Source: CAYUNA01 sp047629355 (lineage in GTDB: Bacteria > Bacteroidota > Bacteroidia > Chitinophagales > Saprospiraceae). From it: a DNA stretch of 38,260 nt. The stretch is from assembly GCA_047629355.1 (NCBI GenBank), contig JBLHWU010000026.1, positions 1 to 38,260 on the forward strand. Reading direction: 5' to 3'. Shown piece after piece: positions 15,787 to 24,922 of this stretch (its first letter is position 1; the number at the start of each line of letters is the position of its first letter). Below the pieces are notes generated by a model that saw nothing but the letters and a program-made list of their open reading frames with translations, had not been told where the DNA came from and searched no databases. A program made the position numbers and the translations under genes.

Positions 15787-17595
15787 TTAGGCAATCAATT
15801 CTCGTTCCTCCATAATCGTCAACACCTCTTCGTTGAACAAAATCTCCGCACAACCCAAAGTCTTCGGCATCTCATATTTGAAATAAAACTTCATGGTATG
15901 CAACTTGCTTTCATAAAATTCTGTCCCGTATTTGGTATTGCCCGTCACCAAAGCTTGCTTCGATTCAACGCCCATTTTCAGCCATTGCCAGCCAATAACG
16001 ATGGTGCTAAAAAATTCCATGTACGTGTTGGCATCTGCTAAGAAACGCTCGTGGTTGCCTTCTTTGGCGTAGCCCATCAAGTGACTCAAGACTTTGCCGT
16101 TAAGTTGCAATTTCTCACCAAGTACTTTAGCGGCAGGTTGCAATTCGTCGTACGTCATCGCTGATTCGATGGTTTTTATCATTTCTTTGGTCAACAGTTC
16201 CAAGGCTTTACCGCCCATCATCGTGATTTTTCGACCCAGTAAATCTTGCGATTGGATACCCGTTGTGCCTTCGTAAATCGACATGATTCGAATATCTCGC
16301 GCATATTGTTGCAACACAAATTCTGAACAGAATCCGTAGCCACCTAAAACTTGCAGACCATTATTCACCGAAATCCGCCCCATTTCTGAAGGATAAGTTT
16401 TAATCATTGGCGTCAAAATTTCTAACAGCAAGTTATAATTTTCACGCTCCTCTCCTTCGCTTGTATGCTCCAAATCATGGTATCGTGAGCCTTCCATCAC
16501 CAAACTCATTGCACCTTCTGATACTGCTTTTTGCAAAAATAACATCCGTCGAACATCCGCGTGCTTGATAATTAAGGTCTGGTCTTGATTCACATCTTTC
16601 ACTCCACCACTCGACAATCGACGACCTTGTGGACGCTCTTGTGCGTATTGCAAAGAAGCATAATATGCCGCCGAAGCAATCGCTGCCCCATCATTTCCAA
16701 CCGCAATTCGCGCGCCGTTCATCATTTTAAACATGTATCGCAAACCGTTGTTTGGTTTGCCGACCATCCAGCCTTGGCAATTGTCATTTTCTCCAAAAAC
16801 AAGATGCGTTGTACAGTAACCCCGTTGTCCTAATTTTTGAAAATCGCCCGCTGTAATGACGTCATTCGATTCCAAACTGCCGTCTTCTGTAATTCTAAAT
16901 TTAGGGACAACCAATAGCGAAATCCCCTTTGTACCCGCAGGCGCACCGTCAATCCGTGCCAATACCAAATGCACAAAATTGGACGCATATTCATGGTCAC
17001 CACCTGAGATAAAAATCTTTTGTCCTTTGATTTGGTAAGAGCCATCTTCTTGTGGCGTCGCGCTTGTCGTTACGTCCGAAAGCGAGCTTCCCGCCTGTGG
17101 TTCAGTTAAGCACATCGAGCCACCCCACTCACCAGAAATCATGTTTGGAACGTATTTATCCTTCAATTCCTGACTCGCGTAAGCTACAATTAATTCCGCT
17201 GCACCGCCCGTCAAAAATGGATAACCAGAAGTGTTATTATTCGCCGCAGACATGATAAATGCCGCTGCTTCTTTTACCATCAATGGCAATTGTAAACCAC
17301 CATCTTCGTAGTCAAATGTACCGCCAATCATGCCCATTTCCCCCGATTTTTTCATCACGGTTTTGACGATTGGATGTGTATAAATTTTTCCATCTTCAAA
17401 ACGCGCAGGGTCTTCATCCATTTCTCTAAAAACGGGATAAAGGTCAGCATCTGAAAAATCTTTAATCGCATCCAAAAAGATGTCAATTGCTTCTTCGTCG
17501 TAGTCTTGGAAACGCTCCTTCTGCAACAAATCCTCCATTCCATGCACGTCTTTCATGAGAAAACGGAGGGTATTTATATCCATATATTTAGCCAT
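15787..17595 (-). CDS. Acyl-CoA dehydrogenase, long (~600 aa) form
   Basis: FAD-dependent enzyme of the first beta-oxidation step. Counted from the ATG at 17595 (602 aa), it carries the FAD/substrate motif MCLTEPQAGSSLSDV, then FISGGDHEYASNFVHLVLAR, and YEGTTGIQSQDLLGRK with the catalytic glutamate E442. The extra C-terminal ~150 residues are typical of the long bacterial form. The ORF could start at 17640, but MAKYMDINTLRFL looks like the native N-terminus, and the earlier ATG would lie only 23 nt from the putative operator at 17664-17681. That palindrome also stands upstream of the FadH-like gene at 35551, suggesting joint control of fatty-acid oxidation. Chain-length preference is unknown. 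Confidence 0.93.
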   Translation of the reverse strand: MAKYMDINTLRFLMKDVHGMEDLLQKERFQDYDEEAIDIFLDAIKDFSDADLYPVFREMDEDPARFEDGKIYTHPIVKTVMKKSGEMGMIGGTFDYEDGGLQLPLMVKEAAAFIMSAANNNTSGYPFLTGGAAELIVAYASQELKDKYVPNMISGEWGGSMCLTEPQAGSSLSDVTTSATPQEDGSYQIKGQKIFISGGDHEYASNFVHLVLARIDGAPAGTKGISLLVVPKFRITEDGSLESNDVITAGDFQKLGQRGYCTTHLVFGENDNCQGWMVGKPNNGLRYMFKMMNGARIAVGNDGAAIASAAYYASLQYAQERPQGRRLSSGGVKDVNQDQTLIIKHADVRRMLFLQKAVSEGAMSLVMEGSRYHDLEHTSEGEERENYNLLLEILTPMIKTYPSEMGRISVNNGLQVLGGYGFCSEFVLQQYARDIRIMSIYEGTTGIQSQDLLGRKITMMGGKALELLTKEMIKTIESAMTYDELQPAAKVLGEKLQLNGKVLSHLMGYAKEGNHERFLADANTYMEFFSTIVIGWQWLKMGVESKQALVTGNTKYGTEFYESKLHTMKFYFKYEMPKTLGCAEILFNEEVLTIMEERELIA

Positions 17596-17663
17596 ATCAA
17601 TTCGAGTTTTATTGTAGTGAAAAAAAATTGCAACAATCAATCCTCACCTATGTTTGATAATTG

Positions 17664-17681
17664 TTAGCGAAAATTCGCTGC
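17664..17681. promoter_or_regulatory. Candidate fatty-acid-oxidation operator, site 1
   Basis: TTAGCGAAAATTCGCTGC: arms AGCGAA and TTCGCT around AA, about 69 bp upstream of the ATG at 17595. A perfect version is at 35477-35494. I found no other copy of this palindrome in the window. Confidence 0.6.
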
Positions 17682-17757
17682 AATTTACACATTTCAATAT
17701 AATTTTCAAAAAAAACGTTGTAAATTCTATTTGAAAATAGCTAAAATACTTCAAAAA

Positions 17758-19257
17758 CTACTCTGGCGCGTATTCATAACAGCCCGCATCAGGCATCTGC
17801 AAATCTCTATCTTTTCCTTCCAAATCAAGCATCAAACCAGTAATTGGCATCGCAAATTCCTCGGCAATAGACAAAGTATCTAAGTGATAATCGTCGTCGC
17901 TTACGCTGACAAATAAAGTGTCGCTGGAGGACGCATTCAAGCAATTAATGCAATTATCTGGAAAATTAGGGAAACCAAATTCCGGGTCCGTCAATTCATC
18001 ATATTTAACAATGCAGTTATCAAATTGATAGTCAAAATCAAAGGCTGGTCCACAGACAGAAAAATCTAAAAGGCTAATTTCATCTCTGCGCGAACCGTGT
18101 ATGATGCAGTTTTCAAAATTAGCATGTAAATCATTAGCAACATATTCAGCACAAAGAGAAAATTCATTACGTCGAATCCCATTTGCAATACTCAGTGCCG
18201 CTGCATCTACGCCATAACTTGCCATTGTACAATATTTAAAATCATAATCTCCGCCGTAAGTCAACAAGACGCTATTGCTTCCATTATTGTAAAAAAGGCT
18301 ATTCTCCGCCGTAATTTCAGCATGAATACCGACTAATCCAATACCAGAAGTATTGTAAATCTGCGTACTCTTCAAAGACAACTCTGCCGCTGAATCTACC
18401 CAAATACCAAGCAAAGAATTTTTAATCACTGCATGTTCAAATGAATTATTTTTACTCGTTGGACTAAAAACAATCCCCGTCCACTGTCCAGATACATCCG
18501 CAAAACCTTCTTCTAAACGGTCTCCTTCAAAAATAACGGGATCTTCTAAAGTCCCTTCTACATTTATGGAACCAGTCGGACTAATTTGCAATCGTCCACT
18601 GTTATAAATAATGGTTTCATTCATGTCTTCGACTTTCGACAGCCCGCCATGTACATATATATGTGCGCCTGCGGAAATGACCAAATTGCAATTATCAATC
18701 ACGACGATACCATATATCACGTAAGGTTTAGGGTCATCCCAAGTAGTTGTGCCACCATCACAAGACAACGTCACTACATCATCTTTGCTGAATCTACTTG
18801 GAATATAATTCGCATTTTGCCCCCAAGCTTCGAGGATCACTTCTTGTGTATTTCCATTCGTTTCAAAAATAATTTTATCATTAATCACAAATGGGCTGGC
18901 AGATAAGGGGTCATCTGGGTCAACCGTCACTTCGCCAAAAACGTAAATACTGTCTTTTGGAAAAATGGTGACTTCCATCGCTTCGTTGCCAGGCGTTCCA
19001 TCGACATTTAAGCGAAATTTGGAATCTGCGCCATCGGGAATATACATTCGATTAATCTTGATGGACTTGCTACTGCGGTTATATACTTTGAAAAAACGAG
19101 TAGTCGAACCGAGTTCTGTAAAAACGGTATCGAAACGTAACGTATCTAGCGAGAACTCTAACTTATCATTACTACTGGTCGTAAAATTCTCTTCTGGGTC
19201 ACAAGCGGTGGTGACGATGAGAACAACCAATATCAGTATAGGAAAAAGATATTTCAT
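17758..19257 (-). CDS. Right-handed beta-helix lipoprotein
   Basis: A 499-aa predicted lipoprotein: hydrophobic start ending VTTACDPEENF, with acidic residues right after the cysteine, the pattern linked in this phylum to export to the cell surface. An Ig-like N-terminal region (LRFDTVFTELGSTTRFFKVYNRSS, read in pieces) precedes a parallel beta-helix (about 180-440, repeated asparagine and small-residue turns such as FEHAVIKNSLLGIWVDSAA and AENSLFYNNGSN). The C-terminus DAGCYEY is typical of proteins with a choice-of-anchor Q type end. No catalytic residues can be assigned; polysaccharide binding or lyase activity is only possible. Confidence 0.88.
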   Translation of the reverse strand: MKYLFPILILVVLIVTTACDPEENFTTSSNDKLEFSLDTLRFDTVFTELGSTTRFFKVYNRSSKSIKINRMYIPDGADSKFRLNVDGTPGNEAMEVTIFPKDSIYVFGEVTVDPDDPLSASPFVINDKIIFETNGNTQEVILEAWGQNANYIPSRFSKDDVVTLSCDGGTTTWDDPKPYVIYGIVVIDNCNLVISAGAHIYVHGGLSKVEDMNETIIYNSGRLQISPTGSINVEGTLEDPVIFEGDRLEEGFADVSGQWTGIVFSPTSKNNSFEHAVIKNSLLGIWVDSAAELSLKSTQIYNTSGIGLVGIHAEITAENSLFYNNGSNSVLLTYGGDYDFKYCTMASYGVDAAALSIANGIRRNEFSLCAEYVANDLHANFENCIIHGSRRDEISLLDFSVCGPAFDFDYQFDNCIVKYDELTDPEFGFPNFPDNCINCLNASSSDTLFVSVSDDDYHLDTLSIAEEFAMPITGLMLDLEGKDRDLQMPDAGCYEYAPE

Positions 19258-19297
19258 ATTTCTTTTTGTGTGCTTTTTTTAAATTTTCAAAGTGGTT

Positions 19298-19378
19298 TTA
19301 AGGGAGACAGCTGGGCTTACTGCCCGATTGTCTCCCCTAAGCCTCTACTTCGCCGTGCCGAAAGCGCGGCGCATTGTC
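19298..19378. repeat. Hairpin pair of the extragenic-unit type
   Basis: The first stem is GGGAGACA pairing with TGTCTCCC, with an inner GGGC/GCCC. The second is GCCGTGCC..GCGCGGC. It resembles the A and B stems of the units at 15649 and 37583, though B is less perfect. It lies in the divergent gap between the beta-helix lipoprotein and the MATE transporter. Confidence 0.55.
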
Positions 19379-19426
19379 AAGTTTTATTTTAAAATCAAAA
19401 CAACTGATAGCTTCGGAATTGAAACG

Positions 19427-19434
19427 CAAAAATA
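19427..19434 (-). promoter_or_regulatory. Candidate -7 element for the beta-helix lipoprotein gene
   Basis: The minus strand reads TATTTTTG followed by CG. Transcription from here would carry the 19298-19378 hairpins in a long leader of about 165 nt. Confidence 0.4.
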
Positions 19435-19545
19435 GCTTTTTTGGTGTTGGTATTTTAAAGAGAGTATGTTTTTGAATTTACAAACATGAATTTAGAACAA
19501 CAAAAGAATAATTTCTACATTGCGGACACTTAGAAAAGATAAATC

Positions 19546-20841
19546 ATGAACAAACAAATTCTTCGCCTCGCCATCCCCAATATCATTAGCAATATTTCCA
19601 TTCCGCTCATCAGTTCGGTGGATACATTATTAATGGGACGTTTGTCGCCTGCACACATCGGCGCGGTCGGCGTAGGTGCGATGATTTTCAACTTTATTTA
19701 CTGGAATTTTGGCTTCCTCCGCATGGGCACGACGGGCATTACCGCACAGGCATATGGGCGCAAAGACGAACCATTTATCATAAATACTTTGGGACGGGCA
19801 CTGGTCGTAGCGATGCTATTGGCAGCGTTGGTGATGGCTTTGCAAATTCCCTTTGCGCAAGCTAGTTTTTATCTGATGAATGTAGCAGGTGAGCAATATG
19901 GATTGGTGGGAGACTACTTTTTCATTCGAATCTGGGCAGCCCCTGCGACCTTGGCTTTGTATGCGCTGATGGGTTGGTTTTTTGGTATGCAAAACGCAAT
20001 TTTTCCGTTGATTTTGACCATTGTGATTAATGTCGTGAATATCGTTTTGAGTTATTATTTAGTCGCTTATTTGAATTGGGAAGTAGCGGGAGTCGCTTGG
20101 GGAACGGTCGTTTCTCAATACATCGGATTGGCATTGGCAGTGGTACTTTTCTTTTGGAAATATGGTGATTTGGCAGAGCAATTTAAACAGAAATCCTTAT
20201 TTAAAATAGAAGAGTTACAACAATTTTTGACCATCAATCGTGATATTTTTATTCGGACTGTTTGTTTGACCTTAGCCTTCGGATTTTTCTACAGCCAATC
20301 GGCAAAAGGCGGGGAATTGGTCTTAGCAGCAAACGTTATTTTACTACAATTTTTAAACTGGATGTCCTATGCTGTTGACGGTTTCGCTTTCGCAGCAGAG
20401 AGTTTGGTCGGCAAATATAAGGGGGCAAGTGACGATAAAAAAACGCAAAAATCCATTCGCTATTCCTTCATTTGGGGAATGGTTTTAGCGGCATTATTCA
20501 GCTTGACCTATTTCTTTTTTGGAGAAAACTTGCTCTATATTTTCACCGACAAAGAAAGTGTGATTCAAGCCGCCTTACCCTTTTTATTTTGGATGATTTT
20601 ACTCCCCATTTTAGGAACGCCAAGTTATATTTGGGATGGTATTTACGTTGGTCTAACTGCTTCCAAAGCGATGCGCAATAGCATGATTTTATCACTAATT
20701 ATCTACCTCGGCAGCTTTTTTCTATTAAAGAGTATGATGAATGAAATAGATGCGCTTTGGTTGTCCTTATTAATTTTTCTATTTATCAGAGGTATCATAC
20801 AATGGGCAATATTTTGGAAAAAAGGACTTCAAATAGCATAG
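19546..20841 (+). CDS. MATE-family efflux transporter (DinF-like)
   Basis: A 431-aa polytopic inner-membrane protein with about 12 hydrophobic segments and the MATE start pattern ILRLAIPNIISNISIPLISS, then VDTLLMGRLSPAHIGAVGVG. MATE proteins export cations, drugs or metabolites with Na+ or H+ exchange. It is 50 bp upstream of the tryptophan dioxygenase gene on the same strand, so export of a kynurenine-pathway compound is a reasonable but unproven idea. Substrate cannot be read from sequence. Confidence 0.92.
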   Translation: MNKQILRLAIPNIISNISIPLISSVDTLLMGRLSPAHIGAVGVGAMIFNFIYWNFGFLRMGTTGITAQAYGRKDEPFIINTLGRALVVAMLLAALVMALQIPFAQASFYLMNVAGEQYGLVGDYFFIRIWAAPATLALYALMGWFFGMQNAIFPLILTIVINVVNIVLSYYLVAYLNWEVAGVAWGTVVSQYIGLALAVVLFFWKYGDLAEQFKQKSLFKIEELQQFLTINRDIFIRTVCLTLAFGFFYSQSAKGGELVLAANVILLQFLNWMSYAVDGFAFAAESLVGKYKGASDDKKTQKSIRYSFIWGMVLAALFSLTYFFFGENLLYIFTDKESVIQAALPFLFWMILLPILGTPSYIWDGIYVGLTASKAMRNSMILSLIIYLGSFFLLKSMMNEIDALWLSLLIFLFIRGIIQWAIFWKKGLQIA

Positions 20842-20852
20842 TTTTACCATAA

Positions 20853-20870
20853 GGTTGTAACTTCGCAACC
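20853..20870. repeat. Short REP-like hairpin
   Basis: GGTTG-TAACTTCG-CAACC in the 50-bp gap between the MATE gene and kynA. There is no T run, so it is not a terminator. Confidence 0.5.
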
Positions 20871-20891
20871 ACATAAAAGAAGAATCGAAAT

Positions 20892-22013
20892 ATGAAAGAC
20901 GAAGTACAAAAATACAGCACGGTTCATTATAAAAATTATCTTGGACTCAAGGAATTACTCAATGCACAACACCTCCGTAGTGCGGAATTAGACGAGGAAC
21001 CTGCCCATGATGAAATGTTATTTATCATCGTGCATCAAGCCTATGAATTGTGGTTTAAGCAGATTATCCACGAGTTGAAGTCGGTGGTCAAAATGTTTCA
21101 AACAGGCAATGTCGATGAACGAAATATCGGCACAGCTATTCATCGGTTGAAACGTATAGTGGAAATTCAAAAATTGCTAATCGAGCAGATTCGCATTATG
21201 GAAACGATGACTCCACTGGATTTCTTGGATTTTAGAAATCATTTATTTCCTGCTTCTGGCTTTCAAAGTTTTCAATTTAGAATGATTGAGAATTTACTTG
21301 GTTTGGAGGAGGACAAACGACTGTCTTATAATGGTTGCCCGTATTTCACCGTTTTCACGGAACATCGTCAAAAAAATCTGACAGATGCTTCTACCAATGA
21401 CTCCCTTTTTGATGCGATGGAAAACTGGTTGGAACGTACGCCGTTTATTCAGTTGGATGAATTTGACTTTTTGTATTCTTATAAAAAAGCAGTCAATCGA
21501 ATGCTCGAAAAGGAAGCCAAGGCCATCAAATCTTCCGATTATTTGAATGAAGAAGAAAAGGAAATGCGCCTAAAAATGTTGGGCAACACCGACACTTATT
21601 TCGAGGCCGTTTTGAATAAAGACAAGCACAATGAATTGATTGAAAAAGGAGAGTTGCGCCTAAGTTATGATGCGACTATTGCTGCTTTATTTATCAATTT
21701 ATACCGCGATGAACCGATTTTGCAATTGCCATTTCAATTTTTGTCTTCTTTGGTTGATATTGATGATGCTTTGACGACTTGGCGACATCGACATGCACAA
21801 ATGGTGCTACGAATGTTGGGTAATAAAGTTGGAACAGGCGGTTCTTCGGGACACCTTTATTTAAATGAAACAACGGAGAAGCACCATATTTTCAAGGATT
21901 TACATAATATTTCGACATTATTGATTCCAAGGTCGGAGTTGCCTATTTTGCCTAAATCTATTAAAAAAGCATTGGGTTATTGTTTCAATAATCATCTTTT
22001 TGACGAGGATTAA
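20892..22013 (+). CDS. kynA: Tryptophan 2,3-dioxygenase
   Basis: Heme dioxygenase that opens the tryptophan indole ring to N-formylkynurenine, the first committed step of the kynurenine route. The 373-aa protein shows the family blocks HDEMLFIIVHQAYELWFKQI, the LDFLDFRNHLFPASGFQSFQ region (positions 109-128), and TTWRHRHAQMVLRMLG with the expected heme-ligand H301, then KVGTGGSSGHLYL. It is longer than the shortest bacterial forms, due to an insertion around 185-260. It is followed by a 102-bp gap with a 26-bp perfect hairpin before the ACMSD gene. Confidence 0.96.
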   Translation: MKDEVQKYSTVHYKNYLGLKELLNAQHLRSAELDEEPAHDEMLFIIVHQAYELWFKQIIHELKSVVKMFQTGNVDERNIGTAIHRLKRIVEIQKLLIEQIRIMETMTPLDFLDFRNHLFPASGFQSFQFRMIENLLGLEEDKRLSYNGCPYFTVFTEHRQKNLTDASTNDSLFDAMENWLERTPFIQLDEFDFLYSYKKAVNRMLEKEAKAIKSSDYLNEEEKEMRLKMLGNTDTYFEAVLNKDKHNELIEKGELRLSYDATIAALFINLYRDEPILQLPFQFLSSLVDIDDALTTWRHRHAQMVLRMLGNKVGTGGSSGHLYLNETTEKHHIFKDLHNISTLLIPRSELPILPKSIKKALGYCFNNHLFDED

Positions 22014-22028
22014 TTCTTTATTTTTTTG

Positions 22029-22092
22029 TCATTCCGACCGTCTTTTGTCATTCCTCCACTTCGGTCGGAATGACAAAAGACGGTCGGAATGA
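22029..22092. repeat. Perfect 26-bp inverted repeat (TCATTCCGACC type)
   Basis: The arm 22029-22054 is the exact reverse complement of 22067-22092, with a 12-nt loop (TCCACTTCGGTC). The arm begins TCATTCCGACCGTC. It lies between kynA and the ACMSD gene. It has no T run on the plus strand, so it is more a REP-like element or RNA processing/stability structure than a terminator. Confidence 0.85.
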
Positions 22093-22115
22093 AACGATAA
22101 TAAAACTAAATTTCC

Positions 22116-23189
22116 ATGAGAATAAACGGACATTCCCACTTACTACCCTACCCCGAACAAATTCCTTCCTTCATGAAGGACAAAGAGATATTTTGGATAG
22201 ACGACGACCGTAAATTCATGCTTCAAAAGAACTGGAAACGTCCGGTTACAGATTCTAGCTTTTTTCTCAATGAAAAGATAGAATGGATGGAGCGTAATAA
22301 AATCGACCACGCGGTAGTCTTGAATCTATCTCAATTATATGGTAACGGCTTGCGATTGGAGGAAATGAAGCAAGTGCTCCGTTTTCAGAATGACTTCAAC
22401 GCCAAAGTACAGCATGATCATCCTGATAAATTTACTTGTGGTTTCGTTGTACATACTGGTTTTGTACAGGGTGCATTGTGGGAAATTGAACGATGTGTGG
22501 AGCAATTAAATTTGCGAGTTTTATGCCTACCCACACATTTTATGGACTCTATCGGAACGTGGCGGTCGATTTTTGACCAAGACATTGAGCCGATTTTAGA
22601 ATTGGCCAATAAGTATAAATTAGCTATTGAAATTCATCCTTATGATGGGGAAAAATTTATAAAATTAGAAAATATTTCTTGGCGTTTTCACTTGGTTTGG
22701 ATGCTGGCACAATGTGCAGATGCTTACCATTTTTTTACGTTGAATGGTTATCAAGAAAAATATCCAAATATTCGAGTTTGTTTCGCACATGGTGGGCAAT
22801 TGAATCAAATTAACTTGGGCCGACGAATTCAAGGATTTGACGGTCGCCCAGATTTATTTAAAGGAAAATATCATCCTCGAAAAGCAATTGGGCATCCGAA
22901 TATTTTCTTTGACACCTTGGTTCACGATACTTTTTCACTGGAATTGATGGTAAAACGGCAAGGAAGTACCGACCAAATCATCATGGGCTTAGATGATCCT
23001 TATCCGTTAGGAGAAATGGAGAGTGTGCCGCAATCTTCTTATCCAGGGAAATTGTTGGATTTAGCGGTCAAAGAAAATATTATTACCAAACAGCAGCATG
23101 AAGAAATTTGGTGTGACAATGTGATGAAATGGTTGGGAGACGATATTTCTAAAAAATTTGTAGACCATCCAGCTAATATTTCAAAATAG
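22116..23189 (+). CDS. 2-amino-3-carboxymuconate-6-semialdehyde decarboxylase (ACMSD)
   Basis: Zinc amidohydrolase-fold decarboxylase. It turns ACMS, the ring-opened product of 3-hydroxyanthranilate, into 2-aminomuconate-6-semialdehyde, steering carbon away from NAD synthesis toward catabolism. Metal and catalytic residues are in place: H6 and H8 (NGHSHLLPY), H174 (EIHPYD), H225 (FAHGGQLNQ) and D293 in GLDDPYPLGE; the DTLVHD block is also typical of ACMSD. The 357-aa length is normal. It lies 6 bp upstream of kynU, implying one transcript. Confidence 0.94.
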   Translation: MRINGHSHLLPYPEQIPSFMKDKEIFWIDDDRKFMLQKNWKRPVTDSSFFLNEKIEWMERNKIDHAVVLNLSQLYGNGLRLEEMKQVLRFQNDFNAKVQHDHPDKFTCGFVVHTGFVQGALWEIERCVEQLNLRVLCLPTHFMDSIGTWRSIFDQDIEPILELANKYKLAIEIHPYDGEKFIKLENISWRFHLVWMLAQCADAYHFFTLNGYQEKYPNIRVCFAHGGQLNQINLGRRIQGFDGRPDLFKGKYHPRKAIGHPNIFFDTLVHDTFSLELMVKRQGSTDQIIMGLDDPYPLGEMESVPQSSYPGKLLDLAVKENIITKQQHEEIWCDNVMKWLGDDISKKFVDHPANISK

Positions 23190-23195
23190 AACGTA

Positions 23196-24461
23196 ATGAC
23201 TTATCAAAACACCCTTGCCTTCGCCCAGCAAATGGACGAAGCCGACCCCTTAAAAAAATACCGCGACCAATTTCATTTGCCCATTCAAAAAAGTGGCGAA
23301 CCGTACATTTATCTCTGCGGTAATTCCCTCGGTTTGCAACCAAAATCAACTCGCGCAGCGATTGAACAAGAATTATTAGACTGGGCAAATTACGGCGTTG
23401 AAGGACATTTCCATGCGAAAAATCCGTGGATGCCGTACCATGAGTTTTTGACCAATGCGATGGCAAAAGTCGTTGGTGCAAAGCCAATCGAAGTCGTGGT
23501 AATGAATACCCTTTCGGTCAATTTGCATTTAATGATGGTCTCCTTTTATCGTCCGACAGCGAAACGGAGCAAAATTTTAATCGAATTTGATGCCTTTCCT
23601 TCTGATAAATATGCGGTGGAATCCCAAATTAAATTTCACGGTTTTGACCCAAAGAAAAGCCTAATTGAATTGAAAGCTCGTGACGGAGAAGGATGCATTA
23701 GAACGGAAGATATTGAAAAAGTGATTGAAGAGCAAGGCGATGAAATTGCACTGATTATGATTGGCAACACCAATTATTATACGGGGCAGTTTTTTGACAT
23801 GAAACACATCACTAAATTAGGTCACGCAAAAGGTTGCGTAGTGGGTTTCGATTGCGCACACGGGGCTGGAAATGTAGAATTAAACCTACACGATAGCGGT
23901 GCTGATTTCGCCGTTTGGTGTAGTTATAAATATTTGAACTCTGGACCGGGTAGCCTTGGCGGTTGCTTTGTCCACGAGCGTCATGCGCATGATAAGGACT
24001 TGCCGAGATTTGCCGGTTGGTGGGGACACAATAAGGATACGCGGTTTGGAATGCGCGATGGTTTTGACCCAATTCCAGGTGTGGAAGCATGGCAATTGAG
24101 CAATCCTCCGATTTTGTCGATGGCAGCGATTAAGGCTTCTTTGGAGGTTTTTGAGGAAGCGGGAATGAGTAATTTGCGGGCAAAAGCGGTGAAATTGACG
24201 GGTTATTTGGAGTATTTAATTGATGAAATGGACGATGAGCGTATTAAAATTATTACGCCGCGAGACGTGAGTCAGCGTGGTTGTCAATTGTCGATTCAAG
24301 TGCGAAGTGCGGATAAAGCATTGTTTGATAAAATTACGGAAGCAGGAGTTATTGCGGATTGGCGAGAGCCGGATGTGATTCGAGTTGCACCGATTCCTCT
24401 ATATAATTCGTTTGAGGATATTTGGCGGTTTGTGGCGGTTTTGAAAGAGGAATTGAGCTAA
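23196..24461 (+). CDS. kynU: Kynureninase
   Basis: PLP-dependent hydrolase that cleaves kynurenine or 3-hydroxykynurenine into (3-hydroxy)anthranilate plus alanine. Visible blocks: IYLCGNSLGLQPK (about 38-50), WMPYHEF, VVMNTLSVNLHLMM, and the PLP lysine K245 in WCSYKYLNSGPGS, followed by GGCFVHERHA and RFAGWWGHNK. The 421-aa length is normal. With KMO downstream, the physiological substrate is most likely 3-hydroxykynurenine. Cotranscribed with the ACMSD gene; a long repeat-filled gap separates it from kmo. Confidence 0.96.
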   Translation: MTYQNTLAFAQQMDEADPLKKYRDQFHLPIQKSGEPYIYLCGNSLGLQPKSTRAAIEQELLDWANYGVEGHFHAKNPWMPYHEFLTNAMAKVVGAKPIEVVVMNTLSVNLHLMMVSFYRPTAKRSKILIEFDAFPSDKYAVESQIKFHGFDPKKSLIELKARDGEGCIRTEDIEKVIEEQGDEIALIMIGNTNYYTGQFFDMKHITKLGHAKGCVVGFDCAHGAGNVELNLHDSGADFAVWCSYKYLNSGPGSLGGCFVHERHAHDKDLPRFAGWWGHNKDTRFGMRDGFDPIPGVEAWQLSNPPILSMAAIKASLEVFEEAGMSNLRAKAVKLTGYLEYLIDEMDDERIKIITPRDVSQRGCQLSIQVRSADKALFDKITEAGVIADWREPDVIRVAPIPLYNSFEDIWRFVAVLKEELS

Positions 24462-24527
24462 ATTTACTTCCTAAGGAATAACGAATTAAATAATTTTAGT
24501 TCCTAACAAGTTTTTCACCTCTAAAAC

Positions 24528-24855
24528 AGCCACAGAGTGGCGGAACTCTTGATAATAACATAGCTTCTCTTTTTCAAAACCGCAGCGCGGTGACACTATT
24601 AAATCATTACATGCAATTTCAAAAGTGTCGTCGCACTGCGACTTTATAAAGTGTTTTAGTTTAGGTTAGGGAATTTGTAAAAAATAACCTACCCATCTGA
24701 CTTGCTCTTTTCCCTTTTAAAAATGCTAAAAAAAGCCTCAAATAACCAGTTATGCTCGCTTTTTTTAACATCTTTAAAAGAAAAAATAGCTGCGTCATCT
24801 TGGGTAGCTTATTTATTACAAACTCCCTTACCAAGAGTTCCGTCACTCTGTGGCT
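24528..24855. repeat. Nested inverted repeat, outer arms
   Basis: AGCCACAGAGTGGCGGAACT then CTTG (24528-24551) pairs with its near reverse complement at 24832-24855 (CAAGAGTTCCGTCACTCTGT then GGCT). Inside lies a second inverted pair (GCAGCGCGGTGACACT at about 24582-24597 against the AGTGTCGTCGCACTGCGACT region, 24624-24643) and the F2 palindrome. No gene is in this 330-bp block; short ORFs on both strands are products of the palindrome. Confidence 0.75.
24664..24832. repeat. Palindromic repeat family F2, copy 2
   Basis: A long imperfect palindrome: GGTTAGGGAATTTGTAAAAA then ATAACCTACCC at the left matches the reversed right end GGTAAGGGAGTTTGTAATAA then ATAAGCTACCC. The centre CTCAAATAACCAGTTATGCT also occurs in the copy at 4975-5112. 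Confidence 0.8.
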
Positions 24856-24922
24856 ATTTCACAAAACAATTTCTAAAAAAATTGATTTAACAGAGATAAT
24901 CCAAAAAGCCATTTATTAAAAA

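Noticed and set aside
20853..20870. Terminator between the MATE gene and kynA
   Set aside because: The stem is only 5 bp and is followed by ACATAAAAG rather than a T run, so read-through into kynA is more likely.
24661..24890. Two similar small ORFs of 61-62 codons on opposite strands
   Set aside because: Both come from the arms of the F2 palindrome, which explains why they mirror each other; neither has protein-like features.
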